This document shows positions 15,834-23,851 of a DNA stretch of 61,180 bases, one piece after another (position 1 is the stretch's first letter; every line of letters begins with the position of its first letter). A model generated the notes under the pieces. It had not been told where the DNA came from. It made no database searches and was given only the letters and a program-made list of their open reading frames with translations. The DNA lies in the NCBI GenBank assembly GCA_023404955.1, contig JAEXZY010000025.1:1-61180 (forward strand), written 5' to 3'. A program made the position numbers and the translations under genes. This stretch comes from Actinomycetes bacterium (lineage in GTDB: Bacteria > Actinomycetota > Actinomycetes > Mycobacteriales > Mycobacteriaceae).

Positions 15834-17182
15834 GGCTGTTCTCCGAGGGTGGCCAGGTAGCGCAGGCCGCCCATGCCCGGAAGGAAGAAGTAGGCACCGC
15901 CGCGCAGAGTGGTGAACGCCGGGATGCCTTTGTGCACTCTACGGATCGGGCGCTTGGGTACCGTGAAGTCGAGCGTTCCGTCCTGTGTACCGGCGATCGG
16001 GTCGTGCTCGTTGCCGAGTTCGTGGAACGTCCGGTCGTTGATCCAGACGTTCTGTGCGAACTCGAATTGACGTACCAGATCGGCACAGATGATGAACGCG
16101 GCGATGCCGCGCTCCACCCCGTCATCAGGCGCACCCTCCGGCAGTGCCGGGCCATAGGTCGCACCGCGGCGGATCATGCGCCGCCGGTTCATGTAATGGG
16201 CTGTGTCGCGCGGGTTGAGACGGCGGGCGTGCGAGCCGAGCGGGCAGGCGTACCCGAACGGATCCATCTCCTTGTAGTTGAAGTCGTTGTTGCGCATTGG
16301 ATCGGCGCCGAGCTCGGGATTGTCGGCGTCGGGCGCGAGGACGAGCGGTGCGCCGCTACGCCAGCGGCCCATGAACTTCGCGGCGAGCAGTTCCGCTCCC
16401 TGAGCATCCTCGGAGTTCTCCCGAAGGTAATCGCGGAACAGCCCGACATGTTCCTCGAGCCGCCGGTAGGCCATGTAGGAGCCGTTACGCGAGAGGGACT
16501 CGGGCGTCGGCAGATTGGCGACCGGCCCGTTCTCGTCGGGGTAACCGAGGATGAACTCGCCCGGCGCCAGCGGATCTCCCGAGCCCGGGGTGGGTTCCTC
16601 TCCCGAACCTTTCATCACCGGCTGGGAGAGCCGGTCGCGAAAGCCGAAGTGGTCATGGGCGTAGTTGAAGGGCGGTGACGCGTTCAAGTCGAGATAGGAC
16701 AGGCTTCGTACGCCGTCGGTGCGCGCGACCAGCTTGTCGTGTTCGGCGATCGACATCGCGCACTGCTCGTCGTCGCGGGCGAACAGGATCGCGATCGCGT
16801 GGACATCGTCGCCGCCGAGGCCACCCAGCCAGTGCTCCGGTGCAGCCGCACCGGTGTCGCCGAGAATGCCTGCCCGCGCAGCCATTCCCTCGCGAAAGGC
16901 GTCAGGGAAGCTGGCCAGCGCGTCGTCGGGGACACCGAGCGCCCGCAGACCGGTCCAGGTGAAGGCCAGCGTCACCCAGCGTCGCGTGGTGTCCATGGTG
17001 GCGGGCACGCTCGCAGCGGACTCGACCTTGTCGAGGAGCGCCGACACCCACGCCCGGCCGCCCTCCGGCGTGTCGAACGTCAGGAACTCGTACCGGCCCG
17101 TGATCGCGGGGGTTCTGGTCAGCAGGATGTGCTGGATGTCGTCGAGCTCGAGCTCGACAGTCGATGATTGTGCCGATGTCAT
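15830..17182 (-). CDS. DyP-type peroxidase family protein
   Basis: A 450-residue protein with the two-domain ferredoxin-like DyP layout. The proximal haem ligand is probably His318 in YACPLGSHARRLNPR, the family form being CPxGAHxRRxNPR. The distal catalytic aspartate is Asp183 in FGFRDRLSQP, but the usual GxxDG reads GxxDR. A downstream segment with LRGGAYFFLPGMGGLRY closes the haem pocket. No Tat signal or encapsulin-targeting tail is obvious, so it is likely cytoplasmic. ATG 17182 overlaps the upstream SnoaL-like stop (ATGA). Such enzymes use peroxide to oxidise dyes, phenolics or haem; the substrate is unknown. Confidence 0.85.
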   Translation of the reverse strand: MTSAQSSTVELELDDIQHILLTRTPAITGRYEFLTFDTPEGGRAWVSALLDKVESAASVPATMDTTRRWVTLAFTWTGLRALGVPDDALASFPDAFREGMAARAGILGDTGAAAPEHWLGGLGGDDVHAIAILFARDDEQCAMSIAEHDKLVARTDGVRSLSYLDLNASPPFNYAHDHFGFRDRLSQPVMKGSGEEPTPGSGDPLAPGEFILGYPDENGPVANLPTPESLSRNGSYMAYRRLEEHVGLFRDYLRENSEDAQGAELLAAKFMGRWRSGAPLVLAPDADNPELGADPMRNNDFNYKEMDPFGYACPLGSHARRLNPRDTAHYMNRRRMIRRGATYGPALPEGAPDDGVERGIAAFIICADLVRQFEFAQNVWINDRTFHELGNEHDPIAGTQDGTLDFTVPKRPIRRVHKGIPAFTTLRGGAYFFLPGMGGLRYLATLGEQP

Positions 17183-17586
17183 TGCTGCACAGTGCCTTTC
17201 GACCAGGCCCAGGCCGCGATCCGCCAGGAGTCGGCGCGCCGGCGCAGCGCCAGCGTGAACAGCGCTCCCGTCTGCATCATCGGTGAGCCGTTCAGCCGGG
17301 AGCCCAGCGTCGCCGGGAAGACGAGATAGGCCGTGTCGTCCGATACGTCGTGATGCAGCGGTTCGCCGACCGTGACGGCGTAATCGGAGGCACCCAGTGT
17401 CGCGGATTTGGTCATCACGTCGCGATACCAGTGCTCGACAGCCGACGGCCCCGACCACAGATGGGGCGCCATCCCGTCGAGGATCGTCCCCTCGTCGTCG
17501 AAGGCGGCCGCCATGGCGGCGACGTCGCCGGCGTTGAACGCCTCGACGTAGCCGTGCACCGCGGACAGGGGGTCGGCCGCGGTCAC
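17179..17586 (-). CDS. SnoaL-like / NTF2-fold protein
   Basis: A 135-residue protein of the NTF2-like superfamily. The N-terminus (DPLSAVHGYVEAFNAGDVAAMAAAFDDEGTI reduced here to VHGYVEAFNAGDVAAMAA) is the standard helix plus first strand, followed by GMAPHLWSGPSAVEHWY, and a C-terminal strand FTLALRRRADSWRIAAWAWS. These small cone-shaped proteins act as cyclases, isomerases or ligand binders. GTG 17586 overlaps the upstream stop, and the stop overlaps the DyP start, so it is made together with the peroxidase. Confidence 0.8.
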   Translation of the reverse strand: MTAADPLSAVHGYVEAFNAGDVAAMAAAFDDEGTILDGMAPHLWSGPSAVEHWYRDVMTKSATLGASDYAVTVGEPLHHDVSDDTAYLVFPATLGSRLNGSPMMQTGALFTLALRRRADSWRIAAWAWSKGTVQQ

Positions 17587-18140
17587 TGCATCTGATCCAG
17601 CATCGTAGAGAACGCCGCCTTGAGCCGGAGTGCCTTCTTGATCTCATCGGCGGTCACGTACGGGTACTCGCCGTACTCCAGGAAGCTCGGAACCTGGTGT
17701 TCGCGAACGAATTTGATGAACGCTTCCGGATTCTCCTTCCAGTCCTCAGGGAAGCCCTCGAGGTTCGTGAAGACTGTGGTGATGCCCGTGGCGCTGAACA
17801 ATTGGACAGCGTCCTCGGTGTACTTGTCGAAGTCGGTGTCGAAGATGCCCATGTACTGGAAGTGCAACCCGGAGCCGACGTCGAAGAGGTTCCACCGCAG
17901 GTAGTGCAATCGCAGCGGCGCCAAGGCCTCGGGGCTCGCCGCGATCGTCTCCTCGATCGTCTTGCCGTACGCGCGGACCACCTCCTCGCGGCCCTCTTTG
18001 ACCTTCGCGATGATCGAGAAGCCGTGGCAGGCCGGCGTCCGGGGGAAAACCGGGCCGTAGCGGCCCTCCTCCAGTTCGAAATAGCCCTCCGGGGGGATGG
18101 CCGTCGCGGCGGGTTTCGTCCAGTCTTTGTCGGTGCTCAT
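17583..18140 (-). CDS. Conserved hypothetical protein, first gene of DyP operon
   Basis: A 185-residue soluble protein. It begins with a Pro-rich stretch and then HGFSIIAKVKEGREEVVRAY and LHYLRWNLFDVGSGLHFQYM, a pattern of strand-helix-strand like dimeric alpha/beta barrels (ABM or EthD type), ending in a Phe/Tyr-rich C-terminus (HQVPSFLEYGEYPYVT). The role is unknown; the nearest logic is that it belongs with the ABM-domain protein upstream and the DyP enzyme downstream. ATG 18140 is preceded by GGGAGA. A terminator-like hairpin at 18168-18195 separates it from the gene before. Confidence 0.7.
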   Translation of the reverse strand: MSTDKDWTKPAATAIPPEGYFELEEGRYGPVFPRTPACHGFSIIAKVKEGREEVVRAYGKTIEETIAASPEALAPLRLHYLRWNLFDVGSGLHFQYMGIFDTDFDKYTEDAVQLFSATGITTVFTNLEGFPEDWKENPEAFIKFVREHQVPSFLEYGEYPYVTADEIKKALRLKAAFSTMLDQMQ

Positions 18141-18167
18141 CGCCGTCTCCCAACCTCGAAAGATGAC

Positions 18168-18195
18168 AGAAAAATAACAGCGGACCCGGGTCCGC
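18168..18195 (-). terminator. Rho-independent-type terminator after the ABM gene
   Basis: The 16-bp perfect palindrome GCGGACCC-GGGTCCGC (18180-18195) is followed on the minus strand by TGTTATTTTTCTG, a T-rich tract that is striking in this GC-rich genome. It lies 22 bases beyond the stop of the ABM membrane protein (18217) and 40 bases before the start of the next operon, so it probably ends the first transcript; the T/A-rich tract may double as promoter for the second. Confidence 0.65.
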
Positions 18196-18203
18196 GTGGG
18201 CGC

Positions 18204-18217
18204 ATTCGTGAAGAGTT
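18204..18217 (-). repeat. 14-bp repeat copy 1 (AACTCTTCACGAAT)
   Basis: First copy of the 14-mer described at 24986-24999. It runs from the last base of the ABM gene into the intergenic space, 64-77 bases upstream of the start of the DyP operon. Confidence 0.35.
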
Positions 18218-19152
18218 CAGCGCCAGTACTGCAGCCAGTCGACGGTCGCGAACAGCGTCCAGGACAACAGGTAGACCGTTACGGCGATCGCGGCGCCACG
18301 CAGGCTGATGCGCAGGCCGGCACCGTCGACCGGATCGAGCCAGCGGCGGCACCACGACGACACTGTCGGCATCACCCACCACTGCATCAGGGCAACGCTC
18401 AGGACCTGACCGAGCCACACCGCCAACCACGGTTCGGCACCCAGGCTGCCGATCACCGGAGCCACGAATCGTGACTGCAGCATGACCATCGGGTAGAGCA
18501 CCATCAGCAGCAGCATTGCCGTCTTCCACCCAGGGGTGATCGCCGTCGTGCCGTTGACCCGGCGCACCGTCGTGCCCCACGGCGTCGTCTGGGCGAAGAC
18601 CGAGAAGTCGCGAACCAGGCTCGACCTCACGGGCGGTAGCACGGCGGCCCGCTCCGGCGAGCTCAGCCAGGCCGACAGCTGCGGCTCAGTGCGGAAGCGG
18701 ATCAACGATCGCCACTCCCCCGTCGGCCCCGGCGGAAAGACGGACGTGCCCTCGTATCCCGAGAATCGAGAGGCCGCGTCCGTCAACGCGGTGTGCGCCG
18801 CGAGGAACTCGGCCTCCTTTCCCGCCTCGACGCGCGACGACACGACCCCCACCCCGGCGGGGACCACAGCGCCGTCCACGATGACGACGTCGGAGGAGGC
18901 ACGCAGCAGTCCCCGTTCGGCGCCGCGACGCAGCAGCGCGTGCCATCGATCGCCGTCGAGCCACGCGTGCAGTGCGTCGTCGTTCGCGAACGTGACGGCC
19001 ATCGCCCGATCCAGTGCCGCGTCGTCGGAGGACACGGCGAATCCGGCGAACCCCGCGGCGCTACGTGCCGCCGTCTCTACTTCCTCGCTCCACCCGGCGA
19101 ACGTGTCCTCGTCATCGACGCGGTGAAAGGTTGTGACAGCCAACGCAGTCAT
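18217..19152 (-). CDS. Antibiotic biosynthesis monooxygenase (ABM) domain membrane protein
   Basis: A 311-residue protein. Two tandem ABM-like ferredoxin-fold units occupy residues 1-90 (VTTFHRVDDEDTFAGWSEEV) and 95-185 (SSRVEAGKEAEFLAAH, then GEWRSLIRFRT), followed by three or four membrane helices (about 205-310) with WKTAMLLLMVLYPMVMLQS. Proteins with this arrangement are annotated as ABM-type membrane proteins; they may bind haem or a quinone-like ligand, but the function is not established. ATG 19152 overlaps the Clp-N gene stop as ATGA. Confidence 0.8.
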   Translation of the reverse strand: MTALAVTTFHRVDDEDTFAGWSEEVETAARSAAGFAGFAVSSDDAALDRAMAVTFANDDALHAWLDGDRWHALLRRGAERGLLRASSDVVIVDGAVVPAGVGVVSSRVEAGKEAEFLAAHTALTDAASRFSGYEGTSVFPPGPTGEWRSLIRFRTEPQLSAWLSSPERAAVLPPVRSSLVRDFSVFAQTTPWGTTVRRVNGTTAITPGWKTAMLLLMVLYPMVMLQSRFVAPVIGSLGAEPWLAVWLGQVLSVALMQWWVMPTVSSWCRRWLDPVDGAGLRISLRGAAIAVTVYLLSWTLFATVDWLQYWR

Positions 19153-19589
19153 GACATCTCTCCCACCCGCGCCGCGAGCCACGCGACGATGTCATCGATC
19201 TCGGAGCGCTCGCGAAGAAACGCAAGCAGCGATGTATCCCGCATCATGAGGAGGGCCATCAGCAGGTGTGCGCAGGCGATCCTGCTCTCCCGAGCCGACG
19301 TCACCGTGTGGGCGAGGCGTAGGGCCGCCCTCACCTTCAGGCCGAATGGCGGAGCGGCCACGACAGGATCGTCCGGTCTCGCCGCGATCAACCGGCGTCG
19401 AGCCGCGTCGGCGGTGAGTCCGTAGCGAGAGAGCATGATCAGCATGTCGTCGTCCGCGTTCTGCAAGACCCCCACCGCCAGATGCGCCATGCCGACCTCG
19501 GCGGCGTTGTGGGCTCGGGCGGCCTCCGTCGCGGCCGCGACAGCACGCGCGCCGCCGTCGGTGAAGTGTGCGGAGACCCCCTCGGCCAC
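19149..19589 (-). CDS. Stand-alone Clp N-terminal domain protein
   Basis: A 146-residue protein that is only a double Clp-N repeat, without the AAA ATPase of ClpC/ClpB. Repeat one reads FTDGGARAVAAATEAARAHN followed by VGMAHLAVGVLQ, and repeat two ALRLAHTVTSARES then IACAHLLMALLMM. Clp-N domains bind substrates and adaptors of the unfoldase, so this could be an adaptor or decoy for ClpC. The start is uncertain; GTG 19589 is best. It is divergent from the MoxR operon by 75 bases and co-translated with the ABM gene. Confidence 0.75.
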   Translation of the reverse strand: MAEGVSAHFTDGGARAVAAATEAARAHNAAEVGMAHLAVGVLQNADDDMLIMLSRYGLTADAARRRLIAARPDDPVVAAPPFGLKVRAALRLAHTVTSARESRIACAHLLMALLMMRDTSLLAFLRERSEIDDIVAWLAARVGEMS

Positions 19590-19664
19590 GATTGTCAGGA
19601 TAATGAGGCTGTGACGGGGGCCGCCTCCGTTTGCGGGTCCGGTCGCGGTGGTACATACGGCGGG
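19590..19664. promoter_or_regulatory. Divergent promoter region Clp-N / MoxR
   Basis: A 75-base divergent spacer. It carries the AT-rich GATAAT at 19599-19604, which is a fair minus-10 hexamer on the plus strand in front of moxR (start 19665). No clear minus-35 partner is visible. ATTATC on the opposite strand could serve the Clp-N gene, so the two operons may share a compact promoter. Confidence 0.35.
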
Positions 19665-20657
19665 ATGACTGCTGCCCCCGTTCCGCACCACACCGCCGAG
19701 GCCCAGCGAGTCGTGGCCGAGCTGTCGGCGGCATTCTCCGCGAAGGTGGTCGGCCAGGAACACCTCCGGGAATCGCTGCTCATCGGCTTGCTGACCGGCG
19801 GCCACGTGCTGCTCGAAAGCGTCCCCGGGCTGGCCAAAACGACCGCTGCGCGGGTGATCGCCGAATCCATCGACGGCCGGTTCCGCCGCATCCAGTGCAC
19901 GCCCGACCTGCTGCCCAGCGACATCATCGGCACCCAGATCTACGACGCGTCGACGGCGTCGTTCGTCACCCAGCTGGGACCCGTCCACGCCAACGTGGTG
20001 CTGCTCGACGAGATCAACCGCTCCAGCGCCAAGACCCAGAGCGCGATGCTCGAGGCGATGGAGGAACGCCAGACCACCATCGCCGGCACCGTGTATCCGA
20101 TCGACGAACCGTTCCTGGTCATCGCCACGCAGAACCCCGTCGACCAGGAAGGCACCTACGCGTTGTCGGAAGCCCAGACCGACCGCTTCCTGATCAAGGA
20201 GATCGTCCGCTATCCCTCGCCCGAAGAAGAGGTCGAGGTGCTGATCCGCCGCGACACCGGGCTCTACGACCGCGGTCACCGGACCCGTCCCGTCGCCACG
20301 CTCGACGACATCCGGCAGGTCCAGCGCGTCGCGGCCGAGGTACACCTCAGCCGGGACCTGATGCTCTACGCCAGCCGCCTGGTCGGCGTCACCCGGGACG
20401 CCGAGAGGTACCTCCCGTCCCACGTCGCCCGTGTCGTCGAGTACGGCGCCAGCCCGCGCGCCACCATCGCGCTGTGCACCGCCGCGCGCGCGTTGGCGCT
20501 GCTGTCGGGCCGCACGCACGTCCTGCCCGGCGACATCGCCGACCTTGCGCACCGCGTCCTGCAGCACCGGCTGATCCTCAGTTTCGAAGCCGCGAGCACC
20601 GGAGTGACGCCCGGCCGCGTCATCGACGCGGCGCTCGGCGCGGTGCGGGTGCCCTGA
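19665..20657 (+). CDS. moxR: MoxR-family AAA+ ATPase
   Basis: A 330-residue MoxR ATPase. Walker A is GGHVLLESVPGLAKTT (45-60), Walker B VVLLDEINRSS, sensor 1 FLVIATQNPVDQEGTY, and the arginine-finger/sensor 2 region lies in LSEAQTDRFL and ATIALCTAARAL. MoxR proteins act as chaperones that insert metal cofactors or mature complexes together with DUF58 and von Willebrand A proteins, which follow directly here. ATG 19665 begins a six-gene operon (to 24561). An in-frame extension further upstream is outside the promoter region and rejected. Confidence 0.92.
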   Translation: MTAAPVPHHTAEAQRVVAELSAAFSAKVVGQEHLRESLLIGLLTGGHVLLESVPGLAKTTAARVIAESIDGRFRRIQCTPDLLPSDIIGTQIYDASTASFVTQLGPVHANVVLLDEINRSSAKTQSAMLEAMEERQTTIAGTVYPIDEPFLVIATQNPVDQEGTYALSEAQTDRFLIKEIVRYPSPEEEVEVLIRRDTGLYDRGHRTRPVATLDDIRQVQRVAAEVHLSRDLMLYASRLVGVTRDAERYLPSHVARVVEYGASPRATIALCTAARALALLSGRTHVLPGDIADLAHRVLQHRLILSFEAASTGVTPGRVIDAALGAVRVP

Positions 20658-20669
20658 CGGGTTGCGGCT

Positions 20670-21533
20670 ATGGGCAAGTACCTCACCAGGGTCCGATCAC
20701 TGTTCGGCGGTGACACCCGCGGCATGCTCGACGGCGGCCGGCACGCGCTGCTGCACACCCGCACCCTGGAGTTCGACGAGCTGCGGCCCTACGTTCCCGG
20801 TGACGACGTCCGGGACATCGACTGGAAGGCCTCGGCGCGCTCCGGCGATGTGCTGATCAAGCGCTTCGTCTCGGAGAAGCACCACAAGGTGCTGCTGGTG
20901 GTCGACACCGGGCGCGACATGACCGCCCACACCCCCAGCGGAGAAGCCAAGAGCGATGTCGCCGGGCTCATCGCGGGCGCCATCGGACTGATCACCCTCG
21001 GCCGCTCGGACGAGATCGGGATGGTGTTCGGCGATGCCCGCGGCAGCGTCAACATCCGGTTGCGGCGCGGCGAGACGCACATCGAGAGCATGCTGCATCG
21101 CTACCACGACGCAGGCAGCGAGCGCGCCGCCAGCGACATCACCTGCCAATTGCAGTACGTGGCAACGCATTATCGACATCCGATGCTCATCGTCGTGGTC
21201 TCCGACGAGCCCGACGTCGACGACCGGCTCATCGATGTGGTGAGCCGGTTGTCAGGCCGTCACGATCTGCTGTGGGCCATGGTCGCCGACCGGGCACCGA
21301 CGGAGGTGGGTCGCCATGGCGGTTACGACGTGGGTACCGGCCGACCGGTCCTCGCGGCAGCCGCTGCCGACGCGCGCGTGGTCGCAGCGTACGAGCGAGC
21401 CGAGCAGCGGCGCCGGCAGCGCCTCGCCGAGATGCTGGCCGAACACGCGATCCCCCATGTGCGGGTGTCGGGCAGCGCCGAATTGCGGCTGCGCGTCGGC
21501 GAATTGACGAGGGTACGTTCCCGTGCCGGATGA
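20670..21533 (+). CDS. DUF58 domain protein
   Basis: A 287-residue protein of the DUF58/VWA-like family that always accompanies MoxR. The diagnostic N-terminal motif is TLEFDELRPYVPGDDVRDID, followed by WKASARSGDVLIKRF, and a VWA-like fold starts at VLLVVDTGRDMTAHTP, where DTGRD stands in for the MIDAS DxSxS. No membrane helices. It starts at ATG 20670, 12 bases after moxR. Likely part of a MoxR chaperone complex on the cytoplasmic side. Confidence 0.9.
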   Translation: MGKYLTRVRSLFGGDTRGMLDGGRHALLHTRTLEFDELRPYVPGDDVRDIDWKASARSGDVLIKRFVSEKHHKVLLVVDTGRDMTAHTPSGEAKSDVAGLIAGAIGLITLGRSDEIGMVFGDARGSVNIRLRRGETHIESMLHRYHDAGSERAASDITCQLQYVATHYRHPMLIVVVSDEPDVDDRLIDVVSRLSGRHDLLWAMVADRAPTEVGRHGGYDVGTGRPVLAAAAADARVVAAYERAEQRRRQRLAEMLAEHAIPHVRVSGSAELRLRVGELTRVRSRAG

Positions 21534-21996
21534 CCTTCTGCGCTTCGTCAGCGGACCACCGGGTTACTCACTGTGGTGGTTGTGGCTGGCGCTGGGTTTG
21601 ATCATGGCCGTAATCGGTTGGTACGGCGCGATCTTCCTGGCCACTCTGCCATCGCGCCGCTTGCGCACCATGCCCGTGGTGCGTGACGCGCACGCCCGCC
21701 TGCTGCGACAGCGATTCGCCGCACGCGTGCGCGGCATTCTCCGTCAGCACCGTGCGGGCGAGCTCACCGATGCCGCCGCCAGTGCGGCACTGAGCCAGAC
21801 GCTGCGGAGCTTCCTGCATCAGGCCACCGGCCGGCGCGCTCAGTTCATGCAGCTGAAAGACATTGCCGCAAGCGATCTCGCGACGGCAGCGCCGGTTCTC
21901 GAGGCGCTCGGCGACGCCCAGTTCAGCGCCGCCCCGACCGCTGACATCAACAGGCTCGGCTCCGACACCGAGGACGTGATCCGCTCATGGGTCTGA
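21523..21996 (+). CDS. Membrane-anchored accessory protein (DUF4381-like) of MoxR operon
   Basis: A 157-residue protein with one N-terminal membrane helix (about 17-40, SLWWLWLALGLIMAVIGWYG) and a helical cytoplasmic part (VRGILRQHRAGELTDAAASAALSQTLRSF broken across the region). Its position after DUF58 and before the VWA proteins matches the DUF4381 slot in Bat-type operons. GTG start at 21523, overlapping the DUF58 gene by 11 bases. Confidence 0.65.
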   Translation: MPDDLLRFVSGPPGYSLWWLWLALGLIMAVIGWYGAIFLATLPSRRLRTMPVVRDAHARLLRQRFAARVRGILRQHRAGELTDAAASAALSQTLRSFLHQATGRRAQFMQLKDIAASDLATAAPVLEALGDAQFSAAPTADINRLGSDTEDVIRSWV

Positions 21997-22943
21997 CCTG
22001 GTGGGCCGTGCCGGTCCTCGGGGCAGTCGCGCTTCTGCTCGTCGTCGCCGCGGTACTGCTGCTCCCGACTCCGCGCGCAGCGCAACGACGAGAACCGTTC
22101 GCCCACACCCTGCGACTCACCCGGCTACCCGAGTACCGGGCGGTGGTGCGGCGACAGACCCGGGCGACGGCGATCGCGGTCGCGCTGCTGATCATGTTGT
22201 TCGCGACGACGATCCTGGTCACTGCCCGACCGACCGCACCGGTCGACACCGGTACCGGCTCACGCGACGACATCATGCTCTGCGTCGCCCAGCCCGCAAC
22301 CGATCCGGCGACCGGGCAGTTCCTCGGTTACTTCGCGCGCCAGGCACTGACCTACGGCACCCAACGCATCGGGCTCACCTCCACCGACCGCCGGCTCGTT
22401 CCGCTGACCCGTGACTACCAGTTCGCCGCAGGCAGATTCGGCGAATACGCCCAAGCCGGCCGCGTCGGGGACTCACCGAGGCTGGAATCGTTCGCCAGGA
22501 CAGTCGAATACAGCGACTACGCGCCGACGGTCGCCGACGTGCTGTCGCTGTGCATGACCGGGTTCCCCGATTTCCAGGAACCCGGCGACACCCGCCGCTC
22601 CGTCATCTATCTGGGGCCGGGGTCGTTGCGAGCACCGGGCGACGACCGGCCGTCGCTGTTCACCGACGACCAGGTGATCGAGATGGCCCGTCGCGGCAGC
22701 ATCCAGATCAACGCGGTGGCGACCGCCGGGCGCCAGACCGATGCGCTGGCCACCATCTCGCGCAGCAGCGGCGGTACCTTCGACCGGTTCGATGCCGCGG
22801 GCCTCGACACTGCGCTCGACGCCATCCGCGCCGGCGCGCCCAGCGAGGCCGACCAGCGGCGCGACTCCCCCACCGTCGTCCTCATCGCCGGCCTCGCGCT
22901 GGCCGGACTGCTCGGCGTCTCTCTGATGGCGGTGCGGCGATGA
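21987..22943 (+). CDS. VWA-like membrane protein 1 of MoxR operon
   Basis: A 318-residue protein with two N-terminal helices (5-25 and 63-82), a von Willebrand A-like domain (90-280) and a C-terminal helix (about 295-313), the topology of BatA/BatB proteins. The expected MIDAS motif DxSxS is not present; the first strand reads DDIMLCVAQPATDPATG. The later strand INAVATAGRQTDALATIS with SSGGTFDRFD is characteristic of Bat-type VWA ends. It overlaps both neighbours, so it is co-translated. Confidence 0.7.
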   Translation: MGLTWWAVPVLGAVALLLVVAAVLLLPTPRAAQRREPFAHTLRLTRLPEYRAVVRRQTRATAIAVALLIMLFATTILVTARPTAPVDTGTGSRDDIMLCVAQPATDPATGQFLGYFARQALTYGTQRIGLTSTDRRLVPLTRDYQFAAGRFGEYAQAGRVGDSPRLESFARTVEYSDYAPTVADVLSLCMTGFPDFQEPGDTRRSVIYLGPGSLRAPGDDRPSLFTDDQVIEMARRGSIQINAVATAGRQTDALATISRSSGGTFDRFDAAGLDTALDAIRAGAPSEADQRRDSPTVVLIAGLALAGLLGVSLMAVRR

Positions 22944-23851
22944 CATTCGACCCAGTGGTGCCACCCCTGGTGTTGGCCGCGATCGCCGCGGTGCTGCTGA
23001 TCCTGCGGGCCCTGTCGGCATGGCCGGCGATCAAGGCCGGCGGATGGGCGCCGCTGCGATGGTTCACGGTGACCGTGGCCGTGGCGTTGCTACTCCTGGC
23101 TGCGGCACGGCCCGCCGGTGGCCTGCGCTCGGAGACGAGAGCCGCGTCATCGACCCGAGGCGGCGAGAACATCTACCTCGTCGTGGACCGGTCTGCGGAT
23201 TCGGCCATCGCCGATGTCGACGGACGACCTCGGATGGCGGACATGCGCGACGACATCCAGGCCGTCATCGACACCCACCCCGACGCCCGGTTCGCGCTGA
23301 TCTCGTTTTCGACCCGGCCCGCCGTCGAGTGGCCACTGTCGGCCGACACCTTCGGTCTGCGTCCCGTCGTCACCGCACTCGAGCCCGCGCCGGACGACGG
23401 CGCCGGCCAGGTCAACGCCGCCGCTGCCGCGACCGTCCTGCGTTACCAGTTGATCTCGGCGGGTCAGCAGTATCCGGGCTCCGACAGTTTGGTGTACTAC
23501 TTCGGTTCAGGGGCACCAGGATCGCGCGCCCCTCAGGGGCAGTTCGATGTCGGACGGATCGATGGCGGCCAGGTGTTCGGCTACGGCTCGGACGCTGTCG
23601 GTGAGGAGCGGCTGCGCGACGTCGCCGATCAACTCGGCGTCGGCATGTCGACACGATCTCCCGGCCAGCCGCTGCCGACCACGGCGGAGACCACGAATTC
23701 CCCACCGGCGGCCGGCATCGTCGGTGAGCGCCGCGACGAGTTCTACTGGCTCCTGACGCTTGTCGCGTCGGGTTTGTTGCTCGTCGAGATCGGATGGTCC
23801 ATCCGGGACCTGCGACGCGCACGGTCGACGTCACGGGAGGTGCTGACATGA
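22940..23851 (+). CDS. VWA-domain membrane protein 2 of MoxR operon
   Basis: A 303-residue Bat-type protein: helices at about 10-27 and 40-58, a VWA domain from about residue 80, and a C-terminal helix near 275-290. The MIDAS region is IYLVVDRSADSAIAD, so DxSxS is altered to DRSAD, with the fold otherwise intact (FALISFSTRPAVEWPLS). It overlaps the gene before by 4 bases (ATGA). Together with the preceding gene it forms a pair of membrane VWA subunits that probably face the periplasm. Confidence 0.8.
   Translation: MTFDPVVPPLVLAAIAAVLLILRALSAWPAIKAGGWAPLRWFTVTVAVALLLLAAARPAGGLRSETRAASSTRGGENIYLVVDRSADSAIADVDGRPRMADMRDDIQAVIDTHPDARFALISFSTRPAVEWPLSADTFGLRPVVTALEPAPDDGAGQVNAAAAATVLRYQLISAGQQYPGSDSLVYYFGSGAPGSRAPQGQFDVGRIDGGQVFGYGSDAVGEERLRDVADQLGVGMSTRSPGQPLPTTAETTNSPPAAGIVGERRDEFYWLLTLVASGLLLVEIGWSIRDLRRARSTSREVLT

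Noticed and set aside
19590..20567. N-terminal extension of the Clp-N gene across the moxR gene
   Set aside because: The extension is antisense to MoxR with compositional bias; the Clp-N domain begins only near 19589.
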